DNA of 64,000 nucleotides from Saccharopolyspora hirsuta (GTDB lineage: Bacteria > Actinomycetota > Actinomycetes > Mycobacteriales > Pseudonocardiaceae): contig NZ_VWPH01000003.1 in the NCBI RefSeq assembly GCF_008630535.1, positions 186,001 to 250,000 of the forward strand, written 5' to 3'. A model generated the notes under the pieces. The model had not been told where the DNA came from. It worked only from the letters and a program-made list of their open reading frames with translations, and ran no database searches. How positions within the stretch are numbered: the stretch's first letter is position 1; every line of letters starts with the position of its first letter. The translations under genes and the position numbers were made by a program. Shown here piece by piece: positions 44,135-52,680 of the stretch.

Positions 44135-47100
44135 TCACGAGCCGGTCCCCGCTGGTGCGGCGACGGTGAGCTCGCCGTTCTCCACGCGCAGGACGACGTC
44201 GGCGCGCTCGGCTTCCGACCAGCGGTGCGTCACGTGCACCAGCGTGCGCCCGCGCAGTTCCTGCGACAGGCGGTCCAGGAGGGCTTCGGCGGTCGGGACG
44301 TCCAGGTGCGCCGTCGGTTCGTCGAGCAGCACCAGTTCGGCGTCGTGGACCAGCAGGGCGCGGGCCAGCGCCAGGCGCTGCGCCTCTCCCCCGGACATCG
44401 CGGTGCCGCCGACCACGGTGTCGAGCCGGTCGGCCCAGTCCGGCAGCCCGGCCACGCGGAGGGCCTCGGTGAGCTCGTCGTCGCTCGCCTTCGGCGCGGC
44501 CAGCCGCAGGTTCTCCCGCACCGTCGTGGACACGAGCTGCGGCTCCTGCGGGCACCACGCGATCCGCCCCGGCACCCGCACGTCGCCGCGCTCCGCGGGC
44601 AGGAATCCCAGCAGCAGGGCCAAGAGCGTCGACTTGCCGCCGCCGGAAGGCCCGACGACCGCCACGTGCGCCCCGGCGGGCACGCGCACGTCCACGCCGC
44701 GCAGCGCCGGTCCCGCCGCTCCCGGCCAGCGCACGTCGACGTCGGCGAGCTCGACCTCGCCCGCCGAGCGAACGGCCCCGCTCGGGAGGTCGGCCGTCCC
44801 GACGGCGAGCAACGGCTCCAGGCGGTTCTGCGCGGACCGCAGCGAACGCCACTGCTGCGCAGCCGGGGGCAGCAGCGCGACCGCCTCGGCCACCGCGAGC
44901 GGCACGAGCCCGAGCAGGGGCGCCAGTTCGGGTGCCAGCCGCCCCTCGGACACCGCTGCCGCGCCGAGCCACGCGCCGCCGAGCACCGCGACCCCGATGA
45001 GCAGGGTGATCACCGCAGTGGCCGCTCCAGCACCGAAGGCGGCGCGCCGTGCCCGCGCGGCCAGGCGGGTGTCCTCCGCGGCCAGTTCGGCGCGCTGCCC
45101 GGTGTGCGCGCCGAAGGCGAGCAGCTCCGCCGCACCGTCGAGGAGTCCGAGGACGCGTGCGGAAACCCGGCGCCGCCCTTCGGCCACGGCGGTCGTCGCG
45201 CGGCGCTCCGCCGCGACGGCCGCTAGCGGGCTCGCGAAGCAGGCGACGAGGAGCACGACGCCGAGCAGGACACCGGCCTCCGGCAGCACCAGCGCCTGCA
45301 CGACGACCGCCACGACCATCACGACCACGGCCACCACCGGCGGGAAGATCACCCGCGGCACCAGGTCGCGGACCGCGTCGACGTCGTCGACGAGCCGGGC
45401 GACGCCCTCGCCTCGGCGGAGCCCGGACGTGCGCACCGGCCCGAGCCGCACCAGGGCGTCCCACAACCGGCGCCGCATGCGGCCGGACAGCCGGAACGCG
45501 GCATCGTGCGTGATCAACCGCTCGACGTAGCGCAGCACCGCGCGCGAGAGCGCGAAGGTGCGGACCCCGACGACCGCGACCGACAGGGTCAGGATCGGCG
45601 GCTGCTGCGATGCGCGGGCGATCAGCCACGCCGAGGTCGCGGCGAGGGCGAGGCCGGAGAGCAGCGACAGCGCGCCGATGCCGGTGCCGACGAGCAGGCG
45701 CGGCGACAGCAGGTCGCGGAGGCGACCGCGGGCCGCGGGCAGGTCGGGCGCAGCGGCCGGGGCGGCCGCGAGCACCGGCTCGGAGCGCTCCCCGGCGGCT
45801 TCCGGGCGGTGGCTGGCCAGCACCACGATCGCGCCCGCGTCGGCGGCGCGGCGGATCGCCGCGTTGACCTGGTTCGCCGTGGCGGTGTCCAGGTGCGCGG
45901 TGGGCTCGTCGAGCAGCAGGATCGTCGCGTCGCCGCGCAGCCGGAGCAGGGCGCGCGCCACCGCGACGCGTTGACGCTCCCCTGTGGACAGTTCGTCGGT
46001 GCGGCGGTCCCGCAGGTGGGTCGCTGCTGCTGCGGCCAGCGCTTCACCGACGTGCGCCGAGAGGTCCGGCTGGTCGGCGGTGGCGACGGCGAGCTCGTCC
46101 GCGACGGTGCCGCCGGAGAACGTCGGGCGCTGCGGCACCCAGGCGATGCGGCGGCGCCACTCCCCCGGCGCGAGCTCCGCGATGTCCACGCCGTCGCAGG
46201 TGACCGCGCCGCTCGCCGGTTCGGCGAACCCGAGCAGCACCGACATGGTGGTGGACTTGCCGCTGCCGCTGGGGCCGATGCCGTCGAACCCCTCCAACCG
46301 CACGATCTCGCCCGCCCGCGCGGTGAAACTCAACCCGTCCGGCGCGAACCCGTCCCGCCGCCGCACCCGGAGCCCCGAGACGCGCAGCTCCCGCGCGGGC
46401 AGGTCGTCGCTGCGCCGTGAGCGCGAATGGTCGTCAGAGCCACCATCGCCGCTCACGATCTCGTCGACCCGGCGGACGGCCTCCACGCCGTCCTCGCTGG
46501 CGTGGTGCGCGGCGCCCGCCGCGCGCAGCGGCAGGTAGCACTCCGGGGCGAGGACCAGCACCAGCAGTCCGGTGGCCAGGTCGAAGTCGCCGGAGACCAG
46601 GCGCAGCCCGATGCCCACCGCCACCATCGCCACCGACAGCGACGAGAGCAGCTCGAGCACCAGCGCGGACAGGAACGCGACGCGCAGCGTGGCGATCGTG
46701 GTCCGGCGGTGCGAGTCGCTGACCCGGCCGACCACCTCGCCCTGCGCCCGCGCCCGGCCGAACGCGGTGAGCACCGGCAGCGCCCGGATCAGCTCCAGCA
46801 GCTGCCCGGACAGCCGCTGGACCGCGTCGGCGGCCTTCGAGGTGCGCTGCTCGGTGTACTTGCCGACCAGCCAGGCGAACAGCGGGATCAGCGGCACCGT
46901 GATCAGGATGACCAGCGCGGACACCCAGTCGGACCACAGGATCCAGGCCCCCACCAGCGGTGGCACCACGGCCGCCGTGACCAGCGCGGGCAGGTACTTG
47001 GTGAAGTACGCGTCGAGCGCGTCGAGCCCCTTGGTGGCCAGCGCGGTCAGCTCCGCGGGACCGCGCCGCTGGATCCACTCCGGGCCCCGGCGCAGCGCGG

Positions 47101-47395
47101 AATCCAGCAGCAGGCCGCGCAGCTCCTCCTTCGCCCCGGCCGCGGCGCGCGCCGACACCGACTCGGTCGCCCAGCCCAGCACCGCCCGCGCCACCACGGC
47201 ACCGGCCAGCACGACCAGGTAGTCGCCGATCTCGTCCGGCGCGGCGCCGCGCGTCACCACGGCCGCGAGCGCGCTGCCCAGCGCCCAGGCCTGCACGATC
47301 AGCGCGATCGCGTTGCCTACCGACAGCAGCCCGGCGACCGCGAGGGCACGTCGAGCCGACGCGGACAACCGCGGCAGCGCACCCAGCGGACCCAT
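44135..47395 (-). CDS. cydDC: Fused CydD-CydC ABC exporter for cytochrome bd assembly
   Basis: This 1086-residue protein joins two full ABC half-transporters. Each has six helices and an ATPase: first half GPSGSGKSTTMSVLLG (Walker A), LSTGERQRVAVARALL and LLLDEPTAHLD; second half GPSGGGKSTLLALLLG, MSGGEAQRLALARALL and LLDEPTAHLD. CydDC exports cysteine and glutathione to the cell exterior for assembly of cytochrome bd. Some actinobacteria encode the two subunits as one gene, as here. A family D hairpin (46414-46455) is read in frame in the linker before the first ATPase. cydB lies 454 bases upstream, across a composite repeat. The start may also be GTG 47398. Confidence 0.92.
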   Translation of the reverse strand: MGPLGALPRLSASARRALAVAGLLSVGNAIALIVQAWALGSALAAVVTRGAAPDEIGDYLVVLAGAVVARAVLGWATESVSARAAAGAKEELRGLLLDSALRRGPEWIQRRGPAELTALATKGLDALDAYFTKYLPALVTAAVVPPLVGAWILWSDWVSALVILITVPLIPLFAWLVGKYTEQRTSKAADAVQRLSGQLLELIRALPVLTAFGRARAQGEVVGRVSDSHRRTTIATLRVAFLSALVLELLSSLSVAMVAVGIGLRLVSGDFDLATGLLVLVLAPECYLPLRAAGAAHHASEDGVEAVRRVDEIVSGDGGSDDHSRSRRSDDLPARELRVSGLRVRRRDGFAPDGLSFTARAGEIVRLEGFDGIGPSGSGKSTTMSVLLGFAEPASGAVTCDGVDIAELAPGEWRRRIAWVPQRPTFSGGTVADELAVATADQPDLSAHVGEALAAAAATHLRDRRTDELSTGERQRVAVARALLRLRGDATILLLDEPTAHLDTATANQVNAAIRRAADAGAIVVLASHRPEAAGERSEPVLAAAPAAAPDLPAARGRLRDLLSPRLLVGTGIGALSLLSGLALAATSAWLIARASQQPPILTLSVAVVGVRTFALSRAVLRYVERLITHDAAFRLSGRMRRRLWDALVRLGPVRTSGLRRGEGVARLVDDVDAVRDLVPRVIFPPVVAVVVMVVAVVVQALVLPEAGVLLGVVLLVACFASPLAAVAAERRATTAVAEGRRRVSARVLGLLDGAAELLAFGAHTGQRAELAAEDTRLAARARRAAFGAGAATAVITLLIGVAVLGGAWLGAAAVSEGRLAPELAPLLGLVPLAVAEAVALLPPAAQQWRSLRSAQNRLEPLLAVGTADLPSGAVRSAGEVELADVDVRWPGAAGPALRGVDVRVPAGAHVAVVGPSGGGKSTLLALLLGFLPAERGDVRVPGRIAWCPQEPQLVSTTVRENLRLAAPKASDDELTEALRVAGLPDWADRLDTVVGGTAMSGGEAQRLALARALLVHDAELVLLDEPTAHLDVPTAEALLDRLSQELRGRTLVHVTHRWSEAERADVVLRVENGELTVAAPAGTGS
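46414..46455. repeat. Family D hairpin, copy 3, inside cydDC
   Basis: CGTGAGCGCGAATGGT and ACCATCGCCGCTCACG pair at 13 of 16 positions. The right arm is identical to the D arms that act as gene-end hairpins elsewhere. It is translated as part of a Ser/Asp/Arg-rich linker (VSGDGGSDDHSRSRRSDD). Confidence 0.75.
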
Positions 47396-47849
47396 CACTC
47401 GCTCCTCACCAAACGTCCTGCGACCTCCACAGTGTCGGGCGGATCGGCGATTCCGCGGTGCTCGACATACCGCGGCATGTCCGGCGCCCGACACGCCGAG
47501 AGGCGCGGAACCCCCGCGATTTCAATGGAAATCGGAGGTCTGATTTCCATTGAACTTGTTCGTCCTGTCTGCGGACCGCAGCCGCGAAAGGTGACCGGCA
47601 CCGACCGGCAGGTGCCGCATGCGCCGCCAGGCGCATAACCCACCTGATCAACCGGCATTGCCGCGGGTTCACGGTGCCCACCCCTCCGGGGTTCCTTCCG
47701 GCGAGGACGGCCCTGACTCCGTGCATTGGACATGCACAAGTCAGGGCGCCCGCAGTCCAGGCGGGCGCTGAGGTTCCGCCACCCGCACCGCCACGCAGAA
47801 CGAGGTTGGAAAACCTCGTTCAAATCGCGGAGCACCGCCTCGGGACCGG
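47396..47849. repeat. Gene-free stretch with A/C composite element (about 47514-47830)
   Basis: No gene is seen between cydDC and cydB. The stretch holds a family A palindrome (47515-47554), about 210 bases of unique sequence with a hairpin-forming GTGCATTGGACATGCACAAG near 47720, and a reversed family C module (47768-47827). It starts CCCGCGATTTC and ends GTTCAAATCGCGG, inverted ends like those of a small transposable element of about 316 bases. Confidence 0.7.
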
Positions 47850-48860
47850 TCACGTCGGGGCGTGCACCGGCGGGATGTGCTTGGTGCCGATGCGCTTGCG
47901 GAACACCCAGTACGTCCAGCCCTGGTAGACCAGCACCGCCGGGGTGCCGAAGGCCGCGACCCAGGTGATCACCGTCAGGGTGTACGGGCTGGACGCGGTG
48001 TCCGCGATCGACAGCGACCACGCGGCGTCCAAGGTGGACGGGATCACGTTCGGCCACAGCGCGCCGAAGAGCGTCACCACCACACCGGCCAGCGCCACGC
48101 CCTGCAGCGCGAACGCCTGCCCGTCGCGCCACCGGTACAGCCGCGCCAGCCCGGCCAGCGCCGACACCAGCGCGATCACCAGCGGCACCCAGGTCCAGGT
48201 GGATCCCTCGGTCAGCTGCGCGATGAACAGCAGCGCGACCACCGGCAGCAGCAGCGGCACGCCCATCCGCAGCGCGAACCGCCGCGCCCGCTCGCGGATC
48301 TCGCCCTCGGTCTTCAGCGCCAGGAACACCGCGCCGTGCAGCAGCGAGAACCCGCACACCGCCAGGGCGCCGACGATGCTCGGCACGCTGAAGATGGTCC
48401 ACCAGCCGCCCACCCGGTCACCGTGCTCGTCCAGCGGCAGCCCGAACACGTTGGCCGACAGCACCAGGCCCACCACCAGCGGCGAGATCCAGGAGGCGGC
48501 CACGATCACCCGGTCCCAGTTGCGCCGCCACCGGTGGGTGTCCACCTTGCCGCGGTACTCGAACGCCACGCCGCGCCCGATCAGCGCCAGCAGCAGCACC
48601 AGCAGCGGCAGGTAGGCGGTGCTGAACAGCGAGGCGTACCAGCCGGGGAAGGACGCGAACATCGCGCCACCGGCCACGATCAGCCAGACCTCGTTGCCGT
48701 CCCACACCGGGCCGATCGTGTTGATCAGCACCCGCCGCTCGACGTCCTTGCGCCCCAGGACCGGCAGCAGCATGCCGACGCCGAAGTCGAAGCCCTCCAG
48801 GAACAGGTAGCCCAGCCACAGCAGGGCGATCACGCAGAACCAGAAGGTGGGCAGATCCAT
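47850..48860 (-). CDS. cydB: Cytochrome bd oxidase subunit II
   Basis: This 336-residue membrane protein has eight or nine helices. It starts MDLPTFWFCVIALLWLGYLF, followed by the conserved LEGFDFGVGMLLP and GPVWDGNEVWLIVAGGAMFASFPGWYA. It pairs with CydA to form the quinol oxidase that reduces oxygen at low tension. ATG 48860 is 20 bases past the cydA stop, with GAAGAGGACG as ribosome binding site. Confidence 0.95.
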   Translation of the reverse strand: MDLPTFWFCVIALLWLGYLFLEGFDFGVGMLLPVLGRKDVERRVLINTIGPVWDGNEVWLIVAGGAMFASFPGWYASLFSTAYLPLLVLLLALIGRGVAFEYRGKVDTHRWRRNWDRVIVAASWISPLVVGLVLSANVFGLPLDEHGDRVGGWWTIFSVPSIVGALAVCGFSLLHGAVFLALKTEGEIRERARRFALRMGVPLLLPVVALLFIAQLTEGSTWTWVPLVIALVSALAGLARLYRWRDGQAFALQGVALAGVVVTLFGALWPNVIPSTLDAAWSLSIADTASSPYTLTVITWVAAFGTPAVLVYQGWTYWVFRKRIGTKHIPPVHAPT

Positions 48861-48880
48861 CGCTCGTCCTCTTCAACTCG

Positions 48881-50380
48881 TCAGTACGCGAAGGACAGGG
48901 CTTCGTCGGCTTCCTCGCCCTCGGGCGGCTTCGGCGGCATCACCGCGTCGAACCCGCCGCGCACGTAGCGCACGATCAGGAAGACCTCCACGACCGCCAG
49001 CACCCCGTACAGCGCGGTCAGCGCGATCACCGAGGTCAGCAGCTCGCCCGGGGTCACCCCGGCGGACACCGCCTGCGCGGTGAACATCCACACGCCGTCG
49101 ATGCCGGACGGGTCGGGGTTGGGCGCCACCACGAACGGCTGGCGGCCCATCTCGGTGAACACCCACCCGGCGATGTTGCCCGCGAACGGCAGCCCGATCG
49201 CCGCCACCGCCAGCGGGGCCCACCAGCGGCCCTTGGGGAACTTCTGCTTGCGGGTCAGCCACAGCACCGCCACCGCGCCGAGCGCGGCCAGCCCGCCGAA
49301 GCCGATCATGAACCGGAAGCCCCAGTAGGTCACCGGCAGGTTCGGCGTGTAGTCGATGGGCTGCCCGGCGAACTGGCCCAGCCGCGGGTCGTCCGGGTAG
49401 TGCGTGCCGTACTTCGCCTGGTACTCGGGGATCAGCGCCTGAACGCCCTTGACCTCGCTGCTGAAGTCGCCGTTGGCCAGGTAGGACAGGATGTAGGGCA
49501 CGGTGATGCTCTTGACGTTCTCGCAGTCCGGGCGGGCCACGTCGCCGACCGCGAAGATCGAGAAGCTGGCCGGTGCCTCGCTGTGGCACAGCGCCTCGGC
49601 GGAGGCCATCTTCATCGGCTGCTGCTCGAACATCAGCTTGCCCTGGATGTCGCCCGAGATCGCCAGCCCGGCGAAGGCGACCACCGCGACCCAGGCGCCC
49701 AGCCGCATCGAGCCGTGCCAGGCCTTGCGGTCCTCGTCGTCGACGCCGGACTTGCGGTGGTGCCGGGCGATCTGCCAGGCGGCGATGCCGATCAGGAACG
49801 ACCCGGCGACCGCGAAGCAGCCGAAGATGGTGTGCGGGAACGCGGCGAGCACCGTGTTGTTGCCCAGCACCGCCCAGATCGAGGTCAGCCGCGGTCGGCC
49901 GTCCACCAGCTCCACGCCGACCGGGTGCTGCATCCAGGAGTTGGCGGCCAGGATGAAGTACGCGGACAGCACGGTGGCCAGCGAGAACGCCCAGGCGCAG
50001 GCCAGGTGCACGCCCTTGGAGAGCCGGTCCCAGCCGAAGATCCACAGGCCGAGGAACGTCGACTCGACGAAGAACGCGAGCAGCCCCTCCATCGCCAGCG
50101 GTGCGCCGAAGACGTCCCCGACGAAGCGGGAGTAGGAGCTCCAGGCCATGCCGAACTGGAACTCCTGGACGATGCCGGTGACCACGCCCATCGCGAAGTT
50201 GATCAGCAGCAGCTTGCCCCAGAACTTGGTCATCTTGAGGTAGCGCTGCTTGCCGGTGCGGTACCAGGCGGTCTGCATCCCGGCGACCAGCACCGCGAGC
50301 CCGATGGTCAGCGGAACCATCAGGAAGTGGTAGACGGTCGTGATCCCGAACTGCCATCGGGCGATGTCGAGCAGATCCAC
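48881..50380 (-). CDS. cydA: Cytochrome bd oxidase subunit I
   Basis: The 499-residue subunit carries the hemes b558, b595 and d. It begins MDLLDIARWQFGITTVYHF, where the His near residue 19 is a heme ligand, and has GVVTGIVQEFQFGMAWSSYSRFVGD, the quinol-binding Q-loop region and GWVFTEMGRQPFVV. I chose GTG 50380 because it gives the family's usual N-terminus and has GAGAG 9 bases upstream. It heads the cydAB operon. A DevR-box-like palindrome lies about 78 bases upstream of the start, at 50458-50477. Confidence 0.95.
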   Translation of the reverse strand: MDLLDIARWQFGITTVYHFLMVPLTIGLAVLVAGMQTAWYRTGKQRYLKMTKFWGKLLLINFAMGVVTGIVQEFQFGMAWSSYSRFVGDVFGAPLAMEGLLAFFVESTFLGLWIFGWDRLSKGVHLACAWAFSLATVLSAYFILAANSWMQHPVGVELVDGRPRLTSIWAVLGNNTVLAAFPHTIFGCFAVAGSFLIGIAAWQIARHHRKSGVDDEDRKAWHGSMRLGAWVAVVAFAGLAISGDIQGKLMFEQQPMKMASAEALCHSEAPASFSIFAVGDVARPDCENVKSITVPYILSYLANGDFSSEVKGVQALIPEYQAKYGTHYPDDPRLGQFAGQPIDYTPNLPVTYWGFRFMIGFGGLAALGAVAVLWLTRKQKFPKGRWWAPLAVAAIGLPFAGNIAGWVFTEMGRQPFVVAPNPDPSGIDGVWMFTAQAVSAGVTPGELLTSVIALTALYGVLAVVEVFLIVRYVRGGFDAVMPPKPPEGEEADEALSFAY

Positions 50381-50457
50381 GAGACCACTCTCGCCGCGCG
50401 AGCCGGAAATCCGCAGGGGCAAGGGCCCTCATTCGCCCGGACGAGGGTCCTGCGGGG

Positions 50458-50477
50458 GACGGGACCTTGGTCCCGTC
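50458..50477. promoter_or_regulatory. DevR/DosR-box-like palindrome upstream of cydA
   Basis: A perfect 9+2+9 palindrome has core GGGACCTTGGTCCC. The mycobacterial DevR/DosR site has core GGGACTWWAGTCCC; this one differs only at the two bases flanking the central WW. It is suitably placed to control the cydAB operon. Confidence 0.5.
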
Positions 50478-50610
50478 AACGCAGCGCATTGGCGCTCGCC
50501 GGTCGGGTTACTTCTTACCAGTCCCATCGGGGAACGGGGAAGATGTTCCGGCGAAATCCGGATTCACGCGCTGTGCGTACTACCCGGCAGGTCCGGCGAG
50601 AGGAGCTGCC

Positions 50611-50730
50611 ATGCGGAGACCGGTCCTCGCCGCCGTCGGCGTGCTCGCCGCAGCGGGTGCCCTGGTGGCGCCAGCGCATGGACATCTTCGACGGCACCAC
50701 GGGCACCGGGGCGGGGGCATCGTGGGGTGA
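50611..50730 (+). pseudogene. Signal-peptide remnant or very small secreted peptide
   Basis: An ATG at 50611 with GAGAGGAG 6 bases upstream opens MRRPVLAAVGVLAAAGALVA, a textbook signal peptide, followed by APAHG and then only about 15 Gly/His/Arg-rich residues before the stop at 50730. The start site and signal are convincing but the mature protein is missing, so I read it as the 5' end of a secreted-protein gene cut short. The following 300 bases are repeat-rich and hold no gene. Confidence 0.35.
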
Positions 50731-50849
50731 GGTGTGGTGATGCCGGGGGATCGGTGGTGATACCGGGGTTGGCCTGGCGATGAGGGGTGCGGTTGGGTGG
50801 GGGGTTGGGTTTGGGTTCAAAGCGGTGGGTGGTTGCGTTGCGTGGTGTT

Positions 50850-50968
50850 GCAATTTCAATCGAAATTGCGGACGTCACCACCCCTCGGACGGCCGTCCGA
50901 TATGCCGACGTCACCACCCCTCGGACGGCCGTCCGAACTGCAGGCCTCACCGCCCCTCGGCCGGCTGT
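50850..50968. repeat. Half family A palindrome plus 36-bp tandem repeat
   Basis: GCAATTTCAATCGAAATTGC (50850-50869) is a family A-like palindrome. It is followed by 2.7 copies of a 36-base unit (50871-50906, 50907-50942, partial to 50968) beginning GACGTCACCACCCCTCGGAC and containing the palindrome CGGACGGCCGTCCG. Copies 1 and 2 differ only near their ends. There are no spacers, so it is not a CRISPR. Confidence 0.7.
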
Positions 50969-51024
50969 GATTGCGGTTTGGGCGCCTCTCGGGTGGTGTG
51001 GTGGGGTTTCGGGCGGGCGTGGCG

Positions 51025-51056
51025 GGGCCCACCGGCGGGGGTTCGCCGGTGGGCCC
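51025..51056 (-). terminator. Hairpin after the copper-storage gene
   Basis: A perfect 13-bp stem (GGGCCCACCGGCG and complement) lies 7 bases past the stop of the gene at 51063. Confidence 0.75.
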
Positions 51057-51062
51057 TCTCGG

Positions 51063-51446
51063 TCATGCCGACTGCATCGCCTGCGGGGTCATCTGGCGGC
51101 ACATGGCGGCGCACCGGGTCATCACGTCCGCCAGCTCCGCCATCTCGCGGGATTCCATGCGGCGGCACATCTCGGCCGTCATGTCGCACATGTCGGCGCA
51201 CATGCCGCACATCCGCACGCACATCTGCACCATGTCCGAGCTGGCCTTCGCCATGCTCGAACAGCGCATCATCATGTCCGCGCACATCCGGCACATGTCC
51301 GCGCAGGAGATCAGCACCATGCTCATCTGCATGGACTCGTCGCTGCGCTGCTCCATGCAGTGCGAGAGCGTCTGCTCGCACATGTCGTGGCACTTGTGGC
51401 ACATGTCGATGCACTGCTGCATCTCGGTGGTCATCTGTCGTGTCAT
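51063..51446 (-). CDS. Four-helix-bundle copper-storage protein (Csp3/DUF326 type)
   Basis: This 127-residue protein has 16 cysteines, mostly spaced CxxxC or CxxC on helices (CIDMCHKCHDMC, CADMCRMCADMM, CVRMCGMCADMCDM), and is very rich in methionine. This is the pattern of Csp-type copper-storage proteins, which bind many Cu(I) ions with thiolates lining a four-helix bundle. There is no signal peptide, so it should be the cytosolic Csp3-like kind, protecting against copper. ATG 51446 has GGGAG 6 bases upstream. The downstream neighbour is an oxidoreductase-fold gene, not a known copper exporter or regulator. Confidence 0.85.
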   Translation of the reverse strand: MTRQMTTEMQQCIDMCHKCHDMCEQTLSHCMEQRSDESMQMSMVLISCADMCRMCADMMMRCSSMAKASSDMVQMCVRMCGMCADMCDMTAEMCRRMESREMAELADVMTRCAAMCRQMTPQAMQSA

Positions 51447-51535
51447 CGTCGACTCCCAACATCCGCCGAAGGACGCCGCCCGTCGCGGCGCCCCAGCGCT
51501 CGGAGTACCCCTGACCTGGCGAGATCGCACGCCGG

Positions 51536-52402
51536 TCAGGGCCGGAAGTCGGCCGCGTGGTCCCGGGCCCACTCCGCGAAGCCGCGGGCGCGGCCGGTGA
51601 CCGGTTCCGCGGTCGGCATCGGCGGGATCGCCGAGGCGTCGAACTCGGCGGTCTCCGCGGGGTCGGCCGCCGCCCCGGAGTAGTCCTCGAAGCCCAGCAG
51701 GAAGTCGGCGTTCGCCGCGGCGAACCCGCCCTGCGCGAGGTAGCGCTCCCGGGCCTCCTGCCGCGTGATCACCTCCACCCGGATCTCCCGGCCGGTGGCC
51801 TCCGCGATGAGCTCGACCTGCTGGCGGTAGGTGAGCAGGTCGGGCCCGTTCACGTCGTAGGCGCGGCCGACGTGCCCGTCCTCCAGCAGCGCCGCCACCG
51901 CCACGTCCGCGATGTCCTGCTCGTGCGTCGGGTACCAGGCGACGCCGTCCGGGTTCGGGTCGCGCACCACGCCCTCGGCGCGGATCGACGGGCCCCACAG
52001 CCACAGCTTGTTCAGCGCGAACTCGCCGGGCCGCACGTGCGTCCAGGCCAGCCCGGAGTCCTCCACCGCCCGCTCCACGGGCAGGTGGAAGTCGGTGTCG
52101 AAACCGCCGGTCACGGCGCCCGACGACAGCACCACGACGCGCTGCACCCCGGCCCGCTCCGCGGCGTCCACCACCTCCCGCGCGGTCTCCGGCACGGGGA
52201 ACAGGAACAACCGCTCGACGCCCTGGAACGCCTCGTCCAGGCCGTCCGGCCGGGCGAGGTCGCCGCGCACCGACGGCACCCCGGCGGGGAACTCGGCCTG
52301 CGCGTTGCGGGTCATCGCCCGCACCGGCTCACCCGCCTCCGCCAACCGGCGCAGCACGCGGCGGCCGATGTTCCCGGTGGCCCCGGTGATCAGGATGGTC
52401 AT
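51536..52402 (-). CDS. NmrA/NAD(P)-binding epimerase-like protein
   Basis: This 288-residue atypical short-chain dehydrogenase starts MTILITGATGNIGRRVLRRLAEAG, the NAD(P)-binding motif. It continues with VRGDLARPDGLDEAFQGVERLFLFPVPE and RVVVLSSGAVTGGF, and lacks the YxxxK active site at the usual place, as in NmrA-like quinone oxidoreductases or redox sensors. ATG 52402 with GAGGACG. No operon partner is evident. The substrate is unknown. Confidence 0.8.
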   Translation of the reverse strand: MTILITGATGNIGRRVLRRLAEAGEPVRAMTRNAQAEFPAGVPSVRGDLARPDGLDEAFQGVERLFLFPVPETAREVVDAAERAGVQRVVVLSSGAVTGGFDTDFHLPVERAVEDSGLAWTHVRPGEFALNKLWLWGPSIRAEGVVRDPNPDGVAWYPTHEQDIADVAVAALLEDGHVGRAYDVNGPDLLTYRQQVELIAEATGREIRVEVITRQEARERYLAQGGFAAANADFLLGFEDYSGAAADPAETAEFDASAIPPMPTAEPVTGRARGFAEWARDHAADFRP

Positions 52403-52639
52403 GACGTCCTCTCGACTGGTTCGGAACATGTCGAGCGCTCGAAGACGAATTCATCCTGCCCCGCCGATCTCCGCACCGGCAAACCTGAACACGTTGTTCG
52501 CATACGCCTCTGACCTGCAAAAACAGTTCACGGAAAAGACGCGCGAGAATCGCAGTTCCGTCCCGGCGAAACCACCGCTGAACTGCCGGGACGGCACTTG
52601 CCGACCAGCCGTGCGAAAAAAGTTCCGCCGTCGAGGGGT

Positions 52640-52670
52640 CGTGAGTGCATAACACTGTTACACACTCACG
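52640..52670. terminator. CGTGAG-type hairpin after the IclR gene
   Basis: An 8-bp stem CGTGAGTG / CACTCACG lies 11 bases past the IclR stop. Its outer bases are the same as in the family D hairpins. Confidence 0.6.
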
Positions 52671-52680
52671 GCCAACAGGC

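Noticed and set aside
50871-50968. 36-bp direct repeats as a CRISPR array
   Set aside because: There are fewer than three units, they are immediately adjacent with no spacers, and no cas genes are present.
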